Source: Flaccisagitta enflata
Taxonomy: Eukaryota > Chaetognatha > Sagittoidea > Aphragmophora
Assembly: GCA_965153355.1 (NCBI GenBank)
Contig: OZ231128.1
Span: 12,152,001 to 12,216,000 of the forward strand
Length of the DNA stretch: 64,000 nucleotides
Direction: 5' to 3'
How positions within the stretch are numbered: position 1 is the stretch's first letter; every line of letters starts with the position of its first letter. Under the pieces are notes generated by a model that ran no database searches, had not been told where the DNA came from, and was given only the letters and a program-made list of their open reading frames with translations. Shown in pieces: positions 33,754 to 44,580 of the stretch. The translations under genes were made by a program, and so were the position numbers.

Positions 33754-33808
33754 GTCTGCGTATTTTTGTTTGTGAATGTGTGTGACTGTGTGTGACTGTG
33801 TCACCTAC

Positions 33809-33968
33809 CATATGAAGAGAGTTGGATTTGATAGAGTCCCAAAGGTCTTCCTACAGTCCAGTCATAGCCAAATGTGCAATCCGTTTTCAGGGTTGGATTC
33901 GTTCGCAGAGCCGGTGCAGGATCGTTGGAATCGGTGTCTACTGTAGATATCAACGCCGCCGTTAAATC
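33809..33968 (-). CDS. Exon 10: linker and start of the FReD domain
   Basis: Acceptor CAAAATATTCAG|GAT; donor TATG|GTAGGT. Phase 0 in. The frame reads DLTAALISTVDTDSNDPAPA, LRTNPTLKTDCTFGYDWTVG and RPLGLYQIQLSSY. The TDC plus G-L-Y-x-I corresponds to the domain start (DC ... G-V/L-Y-x-I). A (TGAA)n tract lies directly upstream of the acceptor. Confidence 0.88.
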
Positions 33969-33974
33969 CTGAAT

Positions 33975-34240
33975 ATTTTGAATGAATGAATGAATGAATG
34001 AATGAATGAATGAATGAATGAATGAATGAATGAATGAATGAATGAATGAATTGAGGAGTGAATGAATGAATGAATGAATAAATGAATGAATGAATGAATG
34101 AATGAATGAATGAATTGAGGAATGAATGAATGGATGAATCAACAAATGAATGAACAAGTGAGTGAACGAATGAATGAGTGAACGAATGCATGAATGAATA
34201 TGTGAATGAATGAAAGAATGAATGAATGAATGAATGAATT
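33975..34240 (-). repeat. (TTCA)n tetranucleotide tract
   Basis: ATGA/TTCA repeats with a duplicated GAATTGAGGA interruption. It is the same tetranucleotide that separates the truncated exon copies. Confidence 0.95.
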
Positions 34241-34267
34241 CAAAAAATTATTGAATGATAACGTCTT

Positions 34268-34440
34268 GACTCACAGACAAGTCGCGTGCGGGTGGGCAAG
34301 GGCCAAATTTGAGGTCACTTGACCATTTGGGCAGGAGCAGTGAGGTCCAAGAATATAGATCATAAAAAAATAAAGTGTAACCGACCGACCGACCGACCGA
34401 CGGACAAAGCGGGGTTTCAAGTCACGTGCACGCGACCTTA
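34268..34440 (-). mobile_element. A-type hairpin MITE, reverse orientation
   Basis: ACAAGTCGCGTGCGGGTGGG, GGGCAGGAGCAGTGAGGTCC, TAAAGTGTAACCGACCGACC array, GCGGGGTTTCAAGTCACGTG and a near-palindromic hairpin ending GCACGCGAC. Confidence 0.8.
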
Positions 34441-34548
34441 AAATTGTGATGATTGGTGTCTACTCTTTATTTTTTGTTTTACTGTGGAAAATGATAAATT
34501 CGTTGTGGGTCTTGGCCCAGCGTCTGCAGGGAGACGTCCCATGGCATT

Positions 34549-34652
34549 TTTAGTTGCGGTCACGCAACTCTATAAGAGGCTTTTAACGTCCGTCGGTTGG
34601 TCAGTCGGTTGGTTGGTCGGTTGGTCGGTCGGTTGGTAGGTCCATGCCGGGA
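34549..34652 (+). mobile_element. D-type hairpin MITE left end
   Basis: TTTTTAGTTGCGGTCACGCA with hairpin AGTTGCGGTCACGCAACT, CTATAAGAGGCTTTTAACGT and a CGGT/TGGT array. Confidence 0.75.
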
Positions 34653-34727
34653 CTAATTGAACCGACATAAAACACCATTTAGATCGTTTTATAGGATGAC
34701 ACTTGATTCTTCAATGGTTCATCTTAC

Positions 34728-34875
34728 TTTGAATTGGTCCATCTTATTTTTACAATTGATGTTTGTGGCAGTTGCTTCGGCGATCTCCGCTTTTAGAGCG
34801 ACCACTTGATGCTCTAACTCCAACACCCGCAGTTTCATGCGCATGTTCTCTTCACTCGTATCCTTCATCTGGCGA
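34728..34875 (-). CDS. Exon 9: coiled coil
   Basis: Acceptor TTTTTCACTCTCCAG|T; donor TTCAAA|GTAAGA. The frame reads LRQMKDTSEENMRMKLRVLE, LEHQVVALKAEIAEATATNI and NCKNKMDQFK. Heptad leucine and valine spacing supports a coiled coil, probably for oligomerisation upstream of the FReD as in many FReD proteins. The first half is copied at 34976-35570. Confidence 0.85.
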
Positions 34876-35570
34876 CTGGAGAGTGAAAAACAAAAGAAGG
34901 AATGAGTGGATGAATGAATGAATGAATGAATGAATGAATGAATGAATGAATGAATGAATGAATGAATGAATGAATAAGCGACCACTTGATGTTCTAACTC
35001 CAACACGCGTAGTTTCATGCGCATGTTCTCCTCGCTCGTATCCTTCATTTGACGGCTCGAGAGTGAAGAACAAAAGAATGAATGAATGAATGAACGAATG
35101 AATGAATGAACGAATGATTTGATAAATGAATGAATGAATGAATGAACAACCAATTGATGTTCCAACTCCAACACGCGCAGTTTCATACGCATGTTCTCCT
35201 CACTCATATCATTCATTTGGCCGTTGGAGAGTGAAAAACAAAAGAATGAATGAATGGATGAATGAATGAATGAATGAATGAATGAATGAATGAATGAATG
35301 AATGAATGGATGAATGAATGAGCAACCACTTGATGTTCTAACTCCAACATGCGTTATTTCAGGCGCATGTCCTCCTTTAACGGCTGGAGAGGGAAAATCA
35401 AAAAATGAATGAATGAATGAATGAAGGAATGAATGAATGAATGAATGAATGAATGAATGAATGAATGAATGAATGAATGAATGAATGAATGAATGAATGA
35501 ATGAATGGATGAAAGAGCGACTACTCGATGTTCCAACTCCAACACTTGCGACTTGCAACTTGCACTTGCA
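34876..35570 (-). repeat. Array of truncated copies of exon 9 in its own upstream intron
   Basis: Four copies (about 34976-35062, 35146-35232, 35323-35395, 35517-35560) repeat the acceptor (CTCTCCAG-like) and the first half of exon 9, through the LRVLELEHQVV codons, and then pass into (TTCA)n. The later half and the donor are absent from each. The layout is the same as for exon 11. Confidence 0.9.
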
Positions 35571-36320
35571 ATCATTGAAAACAACATGTTGCTGTAAGCC
35601 TTCTGATCAAAGAAAATGTATTTACAACCGATCTTTTATTAGTTTATAATCCAAATATTATTCCCCCTGGCTTCATTTGTCTTCCCCCATTATCTTCAAT
35701 CTAGGTGAGATCTACTGTACAAAGACAAAGATAACTAACCAGCAAAAGTATTTTAGTTGAAAAGATTTTTTGGACTATTTAACAACTCATTTTTTAAAAA
35801 TTTCGAAAAAATTTTCCTAATAAAATCTGTATCTGGACTTTTTTTTTCAAATCTAAGATGTGTGGTGTTCTTACCAGTGATGGCGGCTATCGCCGTGAGG
35901 AAGAAGCATTGGTCACTTTTTACCAAGCTTTTGTTTTCAGTCGCTGTAATTTTTTTTTTCTAAATCAAGAGCAATTGCATGTATTCTGGGTCCAGCAAAA
36001 TTTTTTGGCTGCCAACAAGCAGGATTTTTCAGTGGCTTCCTGCCTACAATTGAATTGAATAATTTTCAAACATTCTTGATACATTCTAGGTTCAGAATTA
36101 CAAATCTATTTGAAATCTCTCTTAAATCCAACTAATTGGAAACTAAGAAAAACAAAAGTTTAATGTTTAGATTAAAAAATCGTTTTTTTTTTTTTCATAT
36201 TTCCATATATTTTTCATTCCTGCCTGCAAAAATACCTTGCTGCCTACGAGCAATGCTCACGTGCTTGGGCACTTTGCCGCACCCTGCATGTACTGTTTAC
36301 ACTGAAAATCAGAGAAAAAA
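35571..36320. other. Intron, no feature recognised
   Basis: AT-rich sequence without recognisable exons; ORFs of 60-70 codons lack splice support. Confidence 0.4.
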
Positions 36321-36324
36321 AGGA

Positions 36325-36710
36325 CTGAGCCAAATGAGCTAGATGAGCTAAGATACTAAAAATCACTTTATGGCTCACTGATATATTTTCTTATATTTGC
36401 ATGCTCACATCAATAAATTTATTTATCTTTCCCATTTAAAATATGAAAAAAAACTTAGCTAAATGAGCTAGAATACTAAGAAACACCCTCATAAATGAGC
36501 AGCTATGCTTGCTGACATGCTTTCTCATATTTGCTTGCTAAAACACATATTAAAATATTTATTCATTTATTGTGTTTGAAATCAGAAGGAAAAAAACTGA
36601 GCTAAATGAGCTAAGTAAGCTAGAATGCTCAAAAACACTCTTACAGATGAGCAGCTATGTTTATCAACATGTTCTCTTATGTTTGCATGTCCAAACAAAC
36701 ATAAGTACAC
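36325..36710 (-). repeat. Three diverged tandem units of about 130-145 bp
   Basis: Each unit contains CTGAGCTAAATGAGCTA-like sequence, a TACTAA(A/G)AA..CAC block, ATGAGCAGCTATG, a TTTCTTATATTTGCATGC-like block and an AT-rich tail. They are diverged enough to be an old duplication. Confidence 0.7.
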
Positions 36711-36943
36711 CCCTTTATTGATCCTACACAAAATTTGATTACAATTTTTTACAAAAAATCTTTAGAAATTTATTTAACTCAAAAAATATTCATCGTAGAG
36801 CATTCCGTTTGGCGCCAAATGAGAGAGAATTATCAATCTTACTTATCCTATCAATTTTGTTTGAGGGACCAATCAGCCAGTTAAGATTCCTATCTTTCTT
36901 ACAAGAAAATGAAAACCATGTTTCTCTCGGATATGTCAAAAAG

Positions 36944-37042
36944 GCCAAGTAGGCCAATAAGGTGCGACGTGTGGATCGTTGAACGAATGCGTTAGCCAAC
37001 GGACACAGCCAGTTATAGAGGTGCTTTGTCGCACCTAAAAAG
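36944..37042 (-). mobile_element. B-type hairpin MITE, reverse orientation
   Basis: AAGGCCAAGTAGGCCAATAA, GGTGCGACGTGTGGATCG, CAGCCAGTTATAGAGGTGCT and hairpin AGGTGCTTTGTCGCACCT followed by AAAAA. The tetranucleotide array is almost absent here, giving a compact copy of about 98 bp. Confidence 0.85.
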
Positions 37043-37159
37043 TTGAGGACTGACTTCGACTTTTTTCACGACCAAATGTGATCTTATACAAAATACAGCG
37101 TGTTTATCTTTTTTCTGGGCTGTTTTACCTGAAATCGTGCGCCATGTTGGTGAGCTTAC

Positions 37160-37283
37160 AGCGCAGACAATGTCTTGACATTGGAATTCTCGGCAGAATC
37201 GTCGCAGCAGAAATTGGAGACGTTGACAAGAAGCTGATTTCCTGAATTTTCAGTAATTCCTCCATACTTGCATTTTGCGCCTT
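37160..37283 (-). CDS. Exon 8: Cys-rich segment
   Basis: Acceptor TTAACCTTTTCAG|AA; donor GCGCT|GTAAGC. With the carried base the frame reads KGAKCKYGGITENSGNQLLV and NVSNFCCDDSAENSNVKTLS. Three cysteines (CKYGG, FCC) suggest disulfides outside the cell; no named domain is assigned. A longer exon using the GTAAAA site at 37135 is possible but breaks phase with exon 9. Confidence 0.75.
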
Positions 37284-37419
37284 CTGAAAAGGTTAAGAAA
37301 GTTAAGGTTGTCATGGGAAGATTAGATATGTGTGAGGGATCAATGGGACCTGATTCAGCACACTTATCTGGTACTCTTTCTTGTCGGAAGCATATTACAC
37401 AAGTAGCGGATAGTCATGT

Positions 37420-37675
37420 CTTTTTAGGTGCGACAAAGCACCTCTAAAACTGGCTGTGTCCGTCGGTTGGTTGGTTGATTGGTCGGGTAACGCATTCATT
37501 CGACGATCTACACGTCGCACCTTATTGGCCTACTTGGCCTTGTTATTTTTTAGGTGCCACAAAGTACCTCTATAACTGGCTGTGTCCGTCGGTCTGTTGG
37601 TCGGTCATCGGGTAACGCATTCGTTCGACGATCCACATGTCGCACCTTATTGGCTTACTTGGCCTTGTTTTTACC
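37420..37675 (+). mobile_element. Two B-type hairpin MITEs head-to-tail
   Basis: Copy one (37420-37547) starts TTTTTAGGTGCGACAAAGCA and ends CTACTTGGCCTTGTTATTTT; copy two follows immediately (AGGTGCCACAAAGTACCT, to CTTACTTGGCCTTGTTTTT near 37673). The copies differ by several substitutions, so the tandem is not a recent exact duplication. No sequence separates the right end of one from the hairpin of the next. Confidence 0.85.
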
Positions 37676-37937
37676 GATGACGATTCTCATTAGAATGTTC
37701 TATGGTAACACCAAAGATATGTTTTTCGTATGATTATAGGAAGTAAGGAAAGTTGTGATGGGTCCGGATTTACAACCATTGAGAGCTCCAAAAGCTGTCA
37801 TCTTTATGTTAGTTTGGCCAACATTTTTGGGTCGTCCAAAGGGCAAAAGAAGTGGTCATCGCTCAACGGGTCCTAGATCATCTGATATCAGCCTGCTTCA
37901 AATATCTGGAGGTGGGTCGCTGGCATTGCGAGATAGA
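37676..37937. other. Intron, no feature recognised
   Basis: An 87-codon open frame here (GGTCCGGATTTACAACCATT onward) is not supported by splice sites. Confidence 0.35.
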
Positions 37938-37939
37938 AA

Positions 37940-38170
37940 ATTAAGGCCGGATACACGGCCAATAAGTAGTCGCTTGCGGGTGGGCAGTGGCAGTAATGTG
38001 GGTGGGCGAGGGCCGTGATGTGGCTGGGCAGGGGCCATGATGCTCAAAAATTGCCATTGCCATTTCTGCCGATATCGCGTCGTTCAGAATTTCGCGTTCC
38101 GGATCTTCCTACCTTCCTTCCTACCAAGGGACACACTCTTTTGAAGAGTCACTTGGCAAGCGACTAAAAA
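37940..38170 (-). mobile_element. A-type hairpin MITE, reverse orientation, variant
   Basis: AAGGCCGGATACACGGCCAA, TAGTCGCTTGCGGGTGGGC at the left and AGTCACTTGGCAAGCGACT with AAAAAC at the right. The stem is GTCGCTTG-like, another covarying variant: GTCGCTTGC at one end and GCAAGCGAC at the other. Confidence 0.75.
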
Positions 38171-38644
38171 CAGAGAAAAGAAACACATTGAACCTGAAAG
38201 ACATTAGAAGGATGTAAGGATGCCGGTTGACGAACGAACGGGGAAAAGAATAGATAGATAGACAGACCGATATAAAGATAAACAGGTAAACAAATAAAAA
38301 CAAAAAGAAACAAATTGAAACTGAAAGACATTAGGGAAGACAGATGCAAGGACGTTTAATAGATACAGATAAACAGACAAACAGACTATACTACTTTCTA
38401 CAGCAACCACATAATTCCAGATAAGAATCCTTATAGGCACACAAAGTGAGGCGCCTATCTTCGTTTGCATATCTTTTATATTCTTTCACTCATCAGAGTA
38501 AAAACCCCGCGGCGCGTTGCGTAGACAGCGGTGCGGCGCGCCTTTCAGGTTTTTTGTGATTAGCTTTCTTATAATCTGCTAATTAATGGATTAACTGCTA
38601 ATAAATTGATTAACTCAGCGTGAACTTTTAAGATTTGCTCTCAC

Positions 38645-39391
38645 TTGCCGTCGTCATCACGCGACGGTGGGCGTTGTATGGGGCGTAATTGCCGTCGTAG
38701 TCGTCGTCGTCGTCATCGTCACTATCGTCGTGGTCGTCTTTCACGCCTCGTTGCTTCTTCGTATCTTCTACTAGCATCGGTCCATTAATGAAAATAGTTT
38801 GCGGCAAAGTCTGTCGGCTTTCTTTGTTGTCGCGTCGCGGCGGTGGATGTCTAAGATCTCGACTTTGCGTGCTGAGGTGTTGTTTTTGTTGTTCTCGCTG
38901 TTGTTTTTCTAGTTGTTGTTTTTGTTGTTCTCGCTGTTGTTCTTGCTGTTGCTTTCGTTGTTGTTTTTCTAGTTGTTGAAGACGTGGTGGCGGCAGTCGC
39001 CTTAAATGCCGCCGCTGCTGCTGCTGCCGCTGCTGCTGCCGCTGCCGCTGTTGGCGTTGTGCAAAATGAATTTGTCGTTCTTCATTACTATGGACCCCTC
39101 CGGGTATGGTGGAAGAAGAAGAAGAAGAAGAAGAAGAAGAAGAAGAAGAAGAAGAAGAAGAAGAAGAAGAAGAAGAAGAAGAAGAAGAAGAAGAAGAAGA
39201 AGAAAAAGAAGGAGAAGAAGAAGAAGGAGAAGAAGAAGAAGAAAAAGAGGAAGAGCCTGAGGCGCCTTCTTTCTTGAAGGGCGCCGGGATTGGTTTTGCG
39301 GCGTTTTCGTCGAGATCGCCTTCAAGCGGAATCATGACGGGCAGCTTGAACTTGGCGCCGGCTTGACCCGAGATACGCGCGGAAGCGGCAC
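38645..39391 (-). CDS. Exon 7: poly-Ser, Gln/Arg-rich and acidic region
   Basis: Acceptor CCTGTTTTGCTGTCAG|GT; donor GGCAA|GTGAGA; 747 bp. In order: GAASARISGQAGAKFKLPVM and IPLEGDLDENAAKPIPAPFK (compact, complex sequence), poly-Ser of about 45 from (TCT)n, STIPGGVHSNEERQIHFAQR, a long Gln/Arg-rich stretch (about 80 residues, likely helical), PQTIFINGPMLVEDTKKQRG, an Asp run and YDGNYAPYNAHRRVMTTA. The opposite strand over the poly-Ser reads poly-Glu and is a shadow. Confidence 0.8.
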
Positions 39392-39652
39392 CTGACAGCA
39401 AAACAGGCAGATCTAAAAGTGGAGTTGACATAATGAGGGACAAGTTCTGACATACTCCAAAGGCTCTTGTCCTTTACTCAGATAGGACATTGCACATAGC
39501 TTAAGATCATCTTAAATAAACTTACTGCCTTTAGACTAGTTATTAAGAAAATTCAAACTAAAGCAGATAACCTGAATTAAAAAAAAAAACAGAAAACAGA
39601 AGCATTCTTCTTTTGACCTATGGAAACAAACCATTAGGCACAAAGACCAATT

Positions 39653-40243
39653 CTTAGTTGCGTGCACGCGACTCTACAACCCGCTTTGTCCGATGCACAG
39701 CGCAATCTATAGTAGAAAAACTGGACATTAGTCCCCCGGGGAAAAACCCTGATTCATTGGTTAAGTTAGTTTTAATGGGGGATTTCCCCGAGGAATTCCC
39801 CGGGATTAAACTTTGATATTTCTTAGTAAAGCCCAAGTCACTTTAAAGAGTAATTGTAACAGGGGATTCCTTGGAATTAAATTTTGATATTCCTCAGTAA
39901 AGCCCGGTTCACTTTAAAAAATAATTGTAACAGGGGATTTCCCCGAGGAATTCCCCGGGATAAAACTTTGATATTTCTAAAAAAAAAACTGGTTCACTTT
40001 AAAAAGTAATTGTAACGGGGATTCCCCGGGGAGTTCCCCAGGGGATTAATATCACTACAGATTGCGCTGTGCGAAGGTCGGTTGTTTGGTCGGTCGGTCG
40101 GTCGGTCGGTCGGTCCTACTCTACTTTTTTTATGATTTTATTTCTTTGACCTCACTGCTGCTGCCCAAATGGTCTGGTGACCTCAAATATGGCCCCTGCA
40201 TACCCGCACGCGACTTCGGTAGCCGTGTATCCGGCCTTGTTTT
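39653..40243 (+). mobile_element. A-type hairpin MITE with nested 386 bp element
   Basis: The left hairpin AGTTGCGTGCACGCGACT, CTACAACCCGCTTTGTCC, and right end GCACGCGACTTCGGTAGCC with CGGCCTTGTTTT enclose an insertion at about 39689-40074. The insertion has ends GCACAGCGCAATCTATAGTA and ACTACAGATTGCGCTGTGC and contains three tandem units of about 118 bp rich in GGGGATTTCCCCGAGGAATT palindromes. Confidence 0.85.
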
Positions 40244-40257
40244 TTCTCAAACCTAAT

Positions 40258-40780
40258 TGGTCAGCTAAGTATTGACTAACATATTATTTTCTGCTTGGAT
40301 ATATGAAGAGACAAAAAATATCTTCTGGGCCAGTGAGATTGTAGCAACTTTGACGCAAGTCGAAGGATTTTACGATTTAATGAATTTAAAACTTTTTTAT
40401 TTAGCTTGGTGAATCTCTTACCTTTCTGTGAACTGTAATCAGGGCTTTTAAACCTAATGTAAAGCCATTTTTATGACTCAACTAGATAAGCCGGTATCAT
40501 TTGATACAGATTTGTTTTGAATAACATTTTAGCATTTCAAGAAATGACCATGAATTATTAAATAGTTGAGTTGAAATGTTGTCCAAATTTCATGCAAATG
40601 TGTTACGTCACGTCAATGTGTCGCCTTTGGTTAACTCTAAAAATCGGATCCGTTAGCGACGTTTTTTTCTAGCTAACAAATCAATAAACAAAACAAATGA
40701 AAAAAAATACTTGTATGAAATATGCAGCTGATTTCATTGCAATTGATTCCTTTTGTGCCATTTCAAGTTCCCATTATGAT
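40258..40780. other. Intron, no feature recognised
   Basis: AT-rich sequence with no supported exon. Confidence 0.4.
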
Positions 40781-40959
40781 TAATACAGACAGCTATAATA
40801 TTGAGTTTCCCCCCGAGGGGAGAGGAAATCAAAGGGTTTGGAGATGGGGAAGGGAGTCAAAGGGGGGAAAGAGAAACAGGTCGCCCAAGGGCAATATGTG
40901 GTCAGCGATACCCGTTGCCCTGCTCTGTATGATTGTGAATTGGAGTGAGGGGAAGCAGG

Positions 40960-42182
40960 GCAGCGGCCCTGAAGGGTACGAAGTCCTGTAGAACACAGGG
41001 GGACTTTCGTTCGTCCATCCATCCGTCCGTCCATCAGCCCCAGGCCCGCCCAGGCCTGAAATCTGCCCTCCCAGGCCTGAAATTTACCCTCTCAGGCCTG
41101 AAATTTGCCCTCTCAGGCCTGAAATTTGCCCTCTCAGACCTAAAATTTGCTCTCTCAAATTTCAGGCCTGAGAGGGCAGATTTCAGGCCTGAGAAGGCAG
41201 ATTCAAGGCCTGAGAGGGCCAATTTCTGGCCTGAGAGGGCCAATTTCTGGCCTGAGAGGGCAAATTTCAGGCCTGAGAGGGCAAATTTCAGGCCTGAGAG
41301 AGTAAATTTCAGGTCTGAGAGGGCAGATTTCAGGCCTGTGAGGGCCTGGGGGGAGGAACGCACGGAAGGACGGACGGACAGACGAACGAAAGTCCCCCTG
41401 TGTTCTACAGTATGATTGTTTTCGTTTGCAACATTTCATGACGACATAGCTCCAAAAATTGTTGAGATAATCTATTTCTGAAAAAAGATACTGAAACATA
41501 TTGAAAATACATTTTATGATATAAAACTCCCAAGACTTTTCAACAAAAATTTGATCCAATTATCTTACTGTTAGTTGTAAGGCATATTTAACTAAAAAAT
41601 TCTATTTTTCATGTTTTGAGATAAACTGTTTTTCTTTAGATTGATCTCATTTCTAAACAATTTGACCTACAGATACCAGGTTGGGCTCAAATGAAAGAAA
41701 ATTTGATATAGTTTTAGAAAATAAAAAGAAAGAAACCTATTTTGAAACATGTATCATAGAAAATGTTAAAGAAATGGGATCTTTTTTGAAATTCTAACAA
41801 GAGTTCCAGCTGATAGTGTAAAACATGTATTCAAGACATCAAATCAGTGCTTGGTTTAAAGAATACTTAAAAACTACTTCAAATTATCTTTCATTTGAGA
41901 CCAATCTGGCATCAGTAGCTCAAACCGTTTAAAAATGAGAACAATTTAAAGATAAACAGTCCATCTGTCAAATTTTGCGAAAATTTTCAATTTGCCCATT
42001 TGTCAAGTAAGTTTTATGGTTCCTTTAATATTGAGAGTATCAAATTTCTCTAAAGAGATCCTTTGACTGATATATTTTTAGAACTTTTTTCAGAATTCAA
42101 TTATCTTAATTACTTTTTGAATTACGTCATCCTGTAATGTTGCAATCATACTGTACAGGACTTCGTCCCCTTCGGGGCCGCT
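40960..42182. mobile_element. Triple-nested foldback elements
   Basis: Outer ends: AGCGGCCCTGAAGGGTACGA then AGTCCTGTA (40960-40990), and the complement TACAGGACTTCGTCCCCTTC (about 42153-42182). Inside are element A (about 40988-41411, ends TAGAACACAGGGGGACTTTC and complement, holding an inverted 20-bp minisatellite CCCTCTCAGGCCTGAAATTT) and element B (41406-42155, 750 bp hairpin, ends TACAGTATGATTG). The two inner elements abut or overlap at the TACAG sequence. Confidence 0.85.
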
Positions 42183-42590
42183 ACCCAAAAAGGGAAATTG
42201 AGGGAAAATATAACTTTTGGCAGTAGCAAATCATAGAAATTGATTAGTAAAACACAATTCAACACTAGTTAAACCTTAACTACACTGTTTCACTGTCTTA
42301 TGGGGAGGAAAATCATAGATGTTAAAACACTTCGCGACTCGTCTCTGGGAAGAAAATCAAAGGCAGGGGAGGAAAAAAAATCAAAAGCGACTCAATGTGT
42401 ATACCCCCTGGATTAAAAGAATCTCAATTGATAGAACCTCAATAGAAACTCAATAGAACCTCAATAGAAAGTTAGGAACTCAATAGAACCTCAATAAAAC
42501 CTCGATAGAACTCAAAAGAACCTCAATTAATAGAACCTCGATGTGGTCGACAAGCAAAAAATGAATGGACGTTAAATGTCATCAATATTC
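42183..42590. other. Intron with a short CTCAATAGAAC repeat
   Basis: At about 42410-42540 an irregular (CTCAATAGAAC)n of about ten units. Otherwise nothing recognised. Confidence 0.6.
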
Positions 42591-42594
42591 CTAC

Positions 42595-42778
42595 CGTTAT
42601 GGCGTTTTTCTTGCAGAAGCAAAAATCGAAAAGCTTGTTGAATAGCCAAAGTTTGTCTCAGAATTTGATTATGAATTTGAGAAGAGTTGGGGTTGAAATG
42701 CCGATCCAAAGTTTGAGTCATCGCCGAAATGGCCAGCCTCTGCTCTTCCAAAGATTGCCGCAAGTGAGCCACATCCGT
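42595..42778 (-). CDS. Exon 6: coiled coil
   Basis: Acceptor CGCACACACGCACAG|ACG, where the (CA)n microsatellite acts as the tract; donor AACG|GTAGGA. Phase 0 in, one base out. The frame reads TDVAHLRQSLEEQRLAISAM, TQTLDRHFNPNSSQIHNQIL and RQTLAIQQAFRFLLLQEKRH N. Heptad-like hydrophobics make a coiled coil likely. Confidence 0.8.
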
Positions 42779-43220
<442 letters not shown>

Positions 43221-43394
43221 ATCATAGAAACAAACGGACAGACAGAGACGGAAGCGATGAAATTTTTTGGATACTAGAGAGTAACAAGAATGCTTGAGCC
43301 TCAAAATTTGCTATGAATTAGAAACCTTCATTCCTTTAAAAGTAATGGTCTAATAAAGCGTGTAGGTCATGACAAGATAATTTTTTGCACTTAC

Positions 43395-43498
43395 TTGTAT
43401 GGGTTTCATTAGTTTGCGGCACAATTTATTGCTTTTGTCGATGTGAATGATTATTGGTTTTTCCGCTGATTTTCTCTCTTCCTTTTCTGAGCCGATTT
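43395..43498 (-). CDS. Exon 5: Lys/Glu-rich, short
   Basis: Acceptor TGTTTCTCACCGACAG|AA; consensus donor ATACAA|GTAAGT. Only the frame needing one carried base is open: IGSEKEERKSAEKPIIIHID then KSNKLCRKLMKPIQ. It joins exon 6 in phase 0. Exon 4 does not supply the carried base, so an exon whose length leaves one base is expected between 43.5 and 56.1 kb. Confidence 0.75.
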
Positions 43499-43524
43499 CT
43501 GTCGGTGAGAAACAATAGTCACTC

Positions 43525-43800
43525 ATTTTAGTCGCGGACGCGCATCTCTTTAAGAGGCTTTGTCCATCCGTCGGTCCATGGGTCGGTCCATCTAGCATCC
43601 GTCCGTCAGACTTTACTTTTTTCGGTATTAATGGGCGTTTACATTACTGCCGTTTACTGCCGTTACTGCCGTTACTGCCGTTTACATTGCATGCATTATT
43701 GCCCCTGCCAAAATGCACGGTTCACCTTTTTATCATTGCCCCTTCCCACCTGCACGCGGTCTAGGTAGCCGCGTAGAAATAGTACTTTTCACCCCACTGA
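43525..43800 (+). mobile_element. Hairpin-family MITE, mixed type
   Basis: AGTCGCGGACGCGCATCT (degenerate hairpin), CTTTAAGAGGCTTTGTCCAT, a CGGT array, a TTACTGCCG repeat, then CCCACCTGCACGCGGTCTAG and GTAGCCGCGTAG. Confidence 0.65.
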
Positions 43801-43914
43801 CATAAATCAATCAAGGCATATATATTTGTCATGACATGTCATTCTTTCATTGAAATTAGTTGCAGCTTGAATTCCCTTTGAATCATTAATTAGCGGGATG
43901 CATGTCTATCCCAA

Positions 43915-44000
43915 ACAAGGTCAGATACACGGGCAACGACGGTGCGCCTGGCGTTGTTTATTCTTAGACCCATCCCTAGAACTATCTCTACACCTATCCC
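43915..44000 (+). mobile_element. GACCTATCCC-repeat element interrupted by the LTR retrotransposon
   Basis: AGGTCAGATACACGGGCAAC and GACCCATCCCTAGAACTATC units continue on the other side of the LTR element (49622-49700, CCCGAACCCTATAAGACCTG), so the retrotransposon landed in it. Confidence 0.7.
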
Positions 44001-44580
44001 TGTAACAAGGGGAATTCCCCTATTACCTTCAGGACATCTCCCGATCGAGTGGATGCAAAGGCCAGTCTCGTAATCATCGATCGTGATGATTTATTGAATG
44101 TTTATATCAAATGTTACTTCTTACTAGTTCTTACTTATTACCAGTCTGTTCAAGTCCATTCTCTCCTCCGTATTCACTGGCACTATGCAAGTGGGAATAT
44201 GGTCCTGGAATCAAACAGCATTACAGATTAAGATTAGGCCACGACGATAACGAAGATTGACGACCCGTTACAGTATAAAAACCCCGGTACATAAGACCTG
44301 GAATACAAAGACACAATCAGGTATGACACGGAGATTGATATTAACCCTAGAATAAAAGATAACAATGAAACTGTAAAAGCACGGTAATGATTGTTCTTCA
44401 TGATCTTCTTTATGATGAGTATTGATTGTCCACTGAAGCATCATTCCTCCATCGCATGAGAGCTCAGCATCAGATGAGTCTTCTATGATATTGTCATTGT
44501 TCATGAAACGTTACCACCATGTGTCGTTGTTAGCCACCTACGAGGGGAGATGATAGGCACGCAGTATTCCACCTCTAACA
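44001..44580 (-). repeat. 3' LTR
   Basis: Minus-strand 5'-TGTTAGAGGTGG ... CCTTGTTACA-3'. It differs from the other LTR by only a few bases, including a one-base deletion near 44486. TATAAA-like TTTATACTG lies near 44275 on the minus strand. Confidence 0.9.

Noticed and set aside
39106-39366. Plus-strand poly-Glu frame
   Set aside because: Antisense of the exon 7 poly-Ser tract; only the minus strand joins neighbouring exons in phase.
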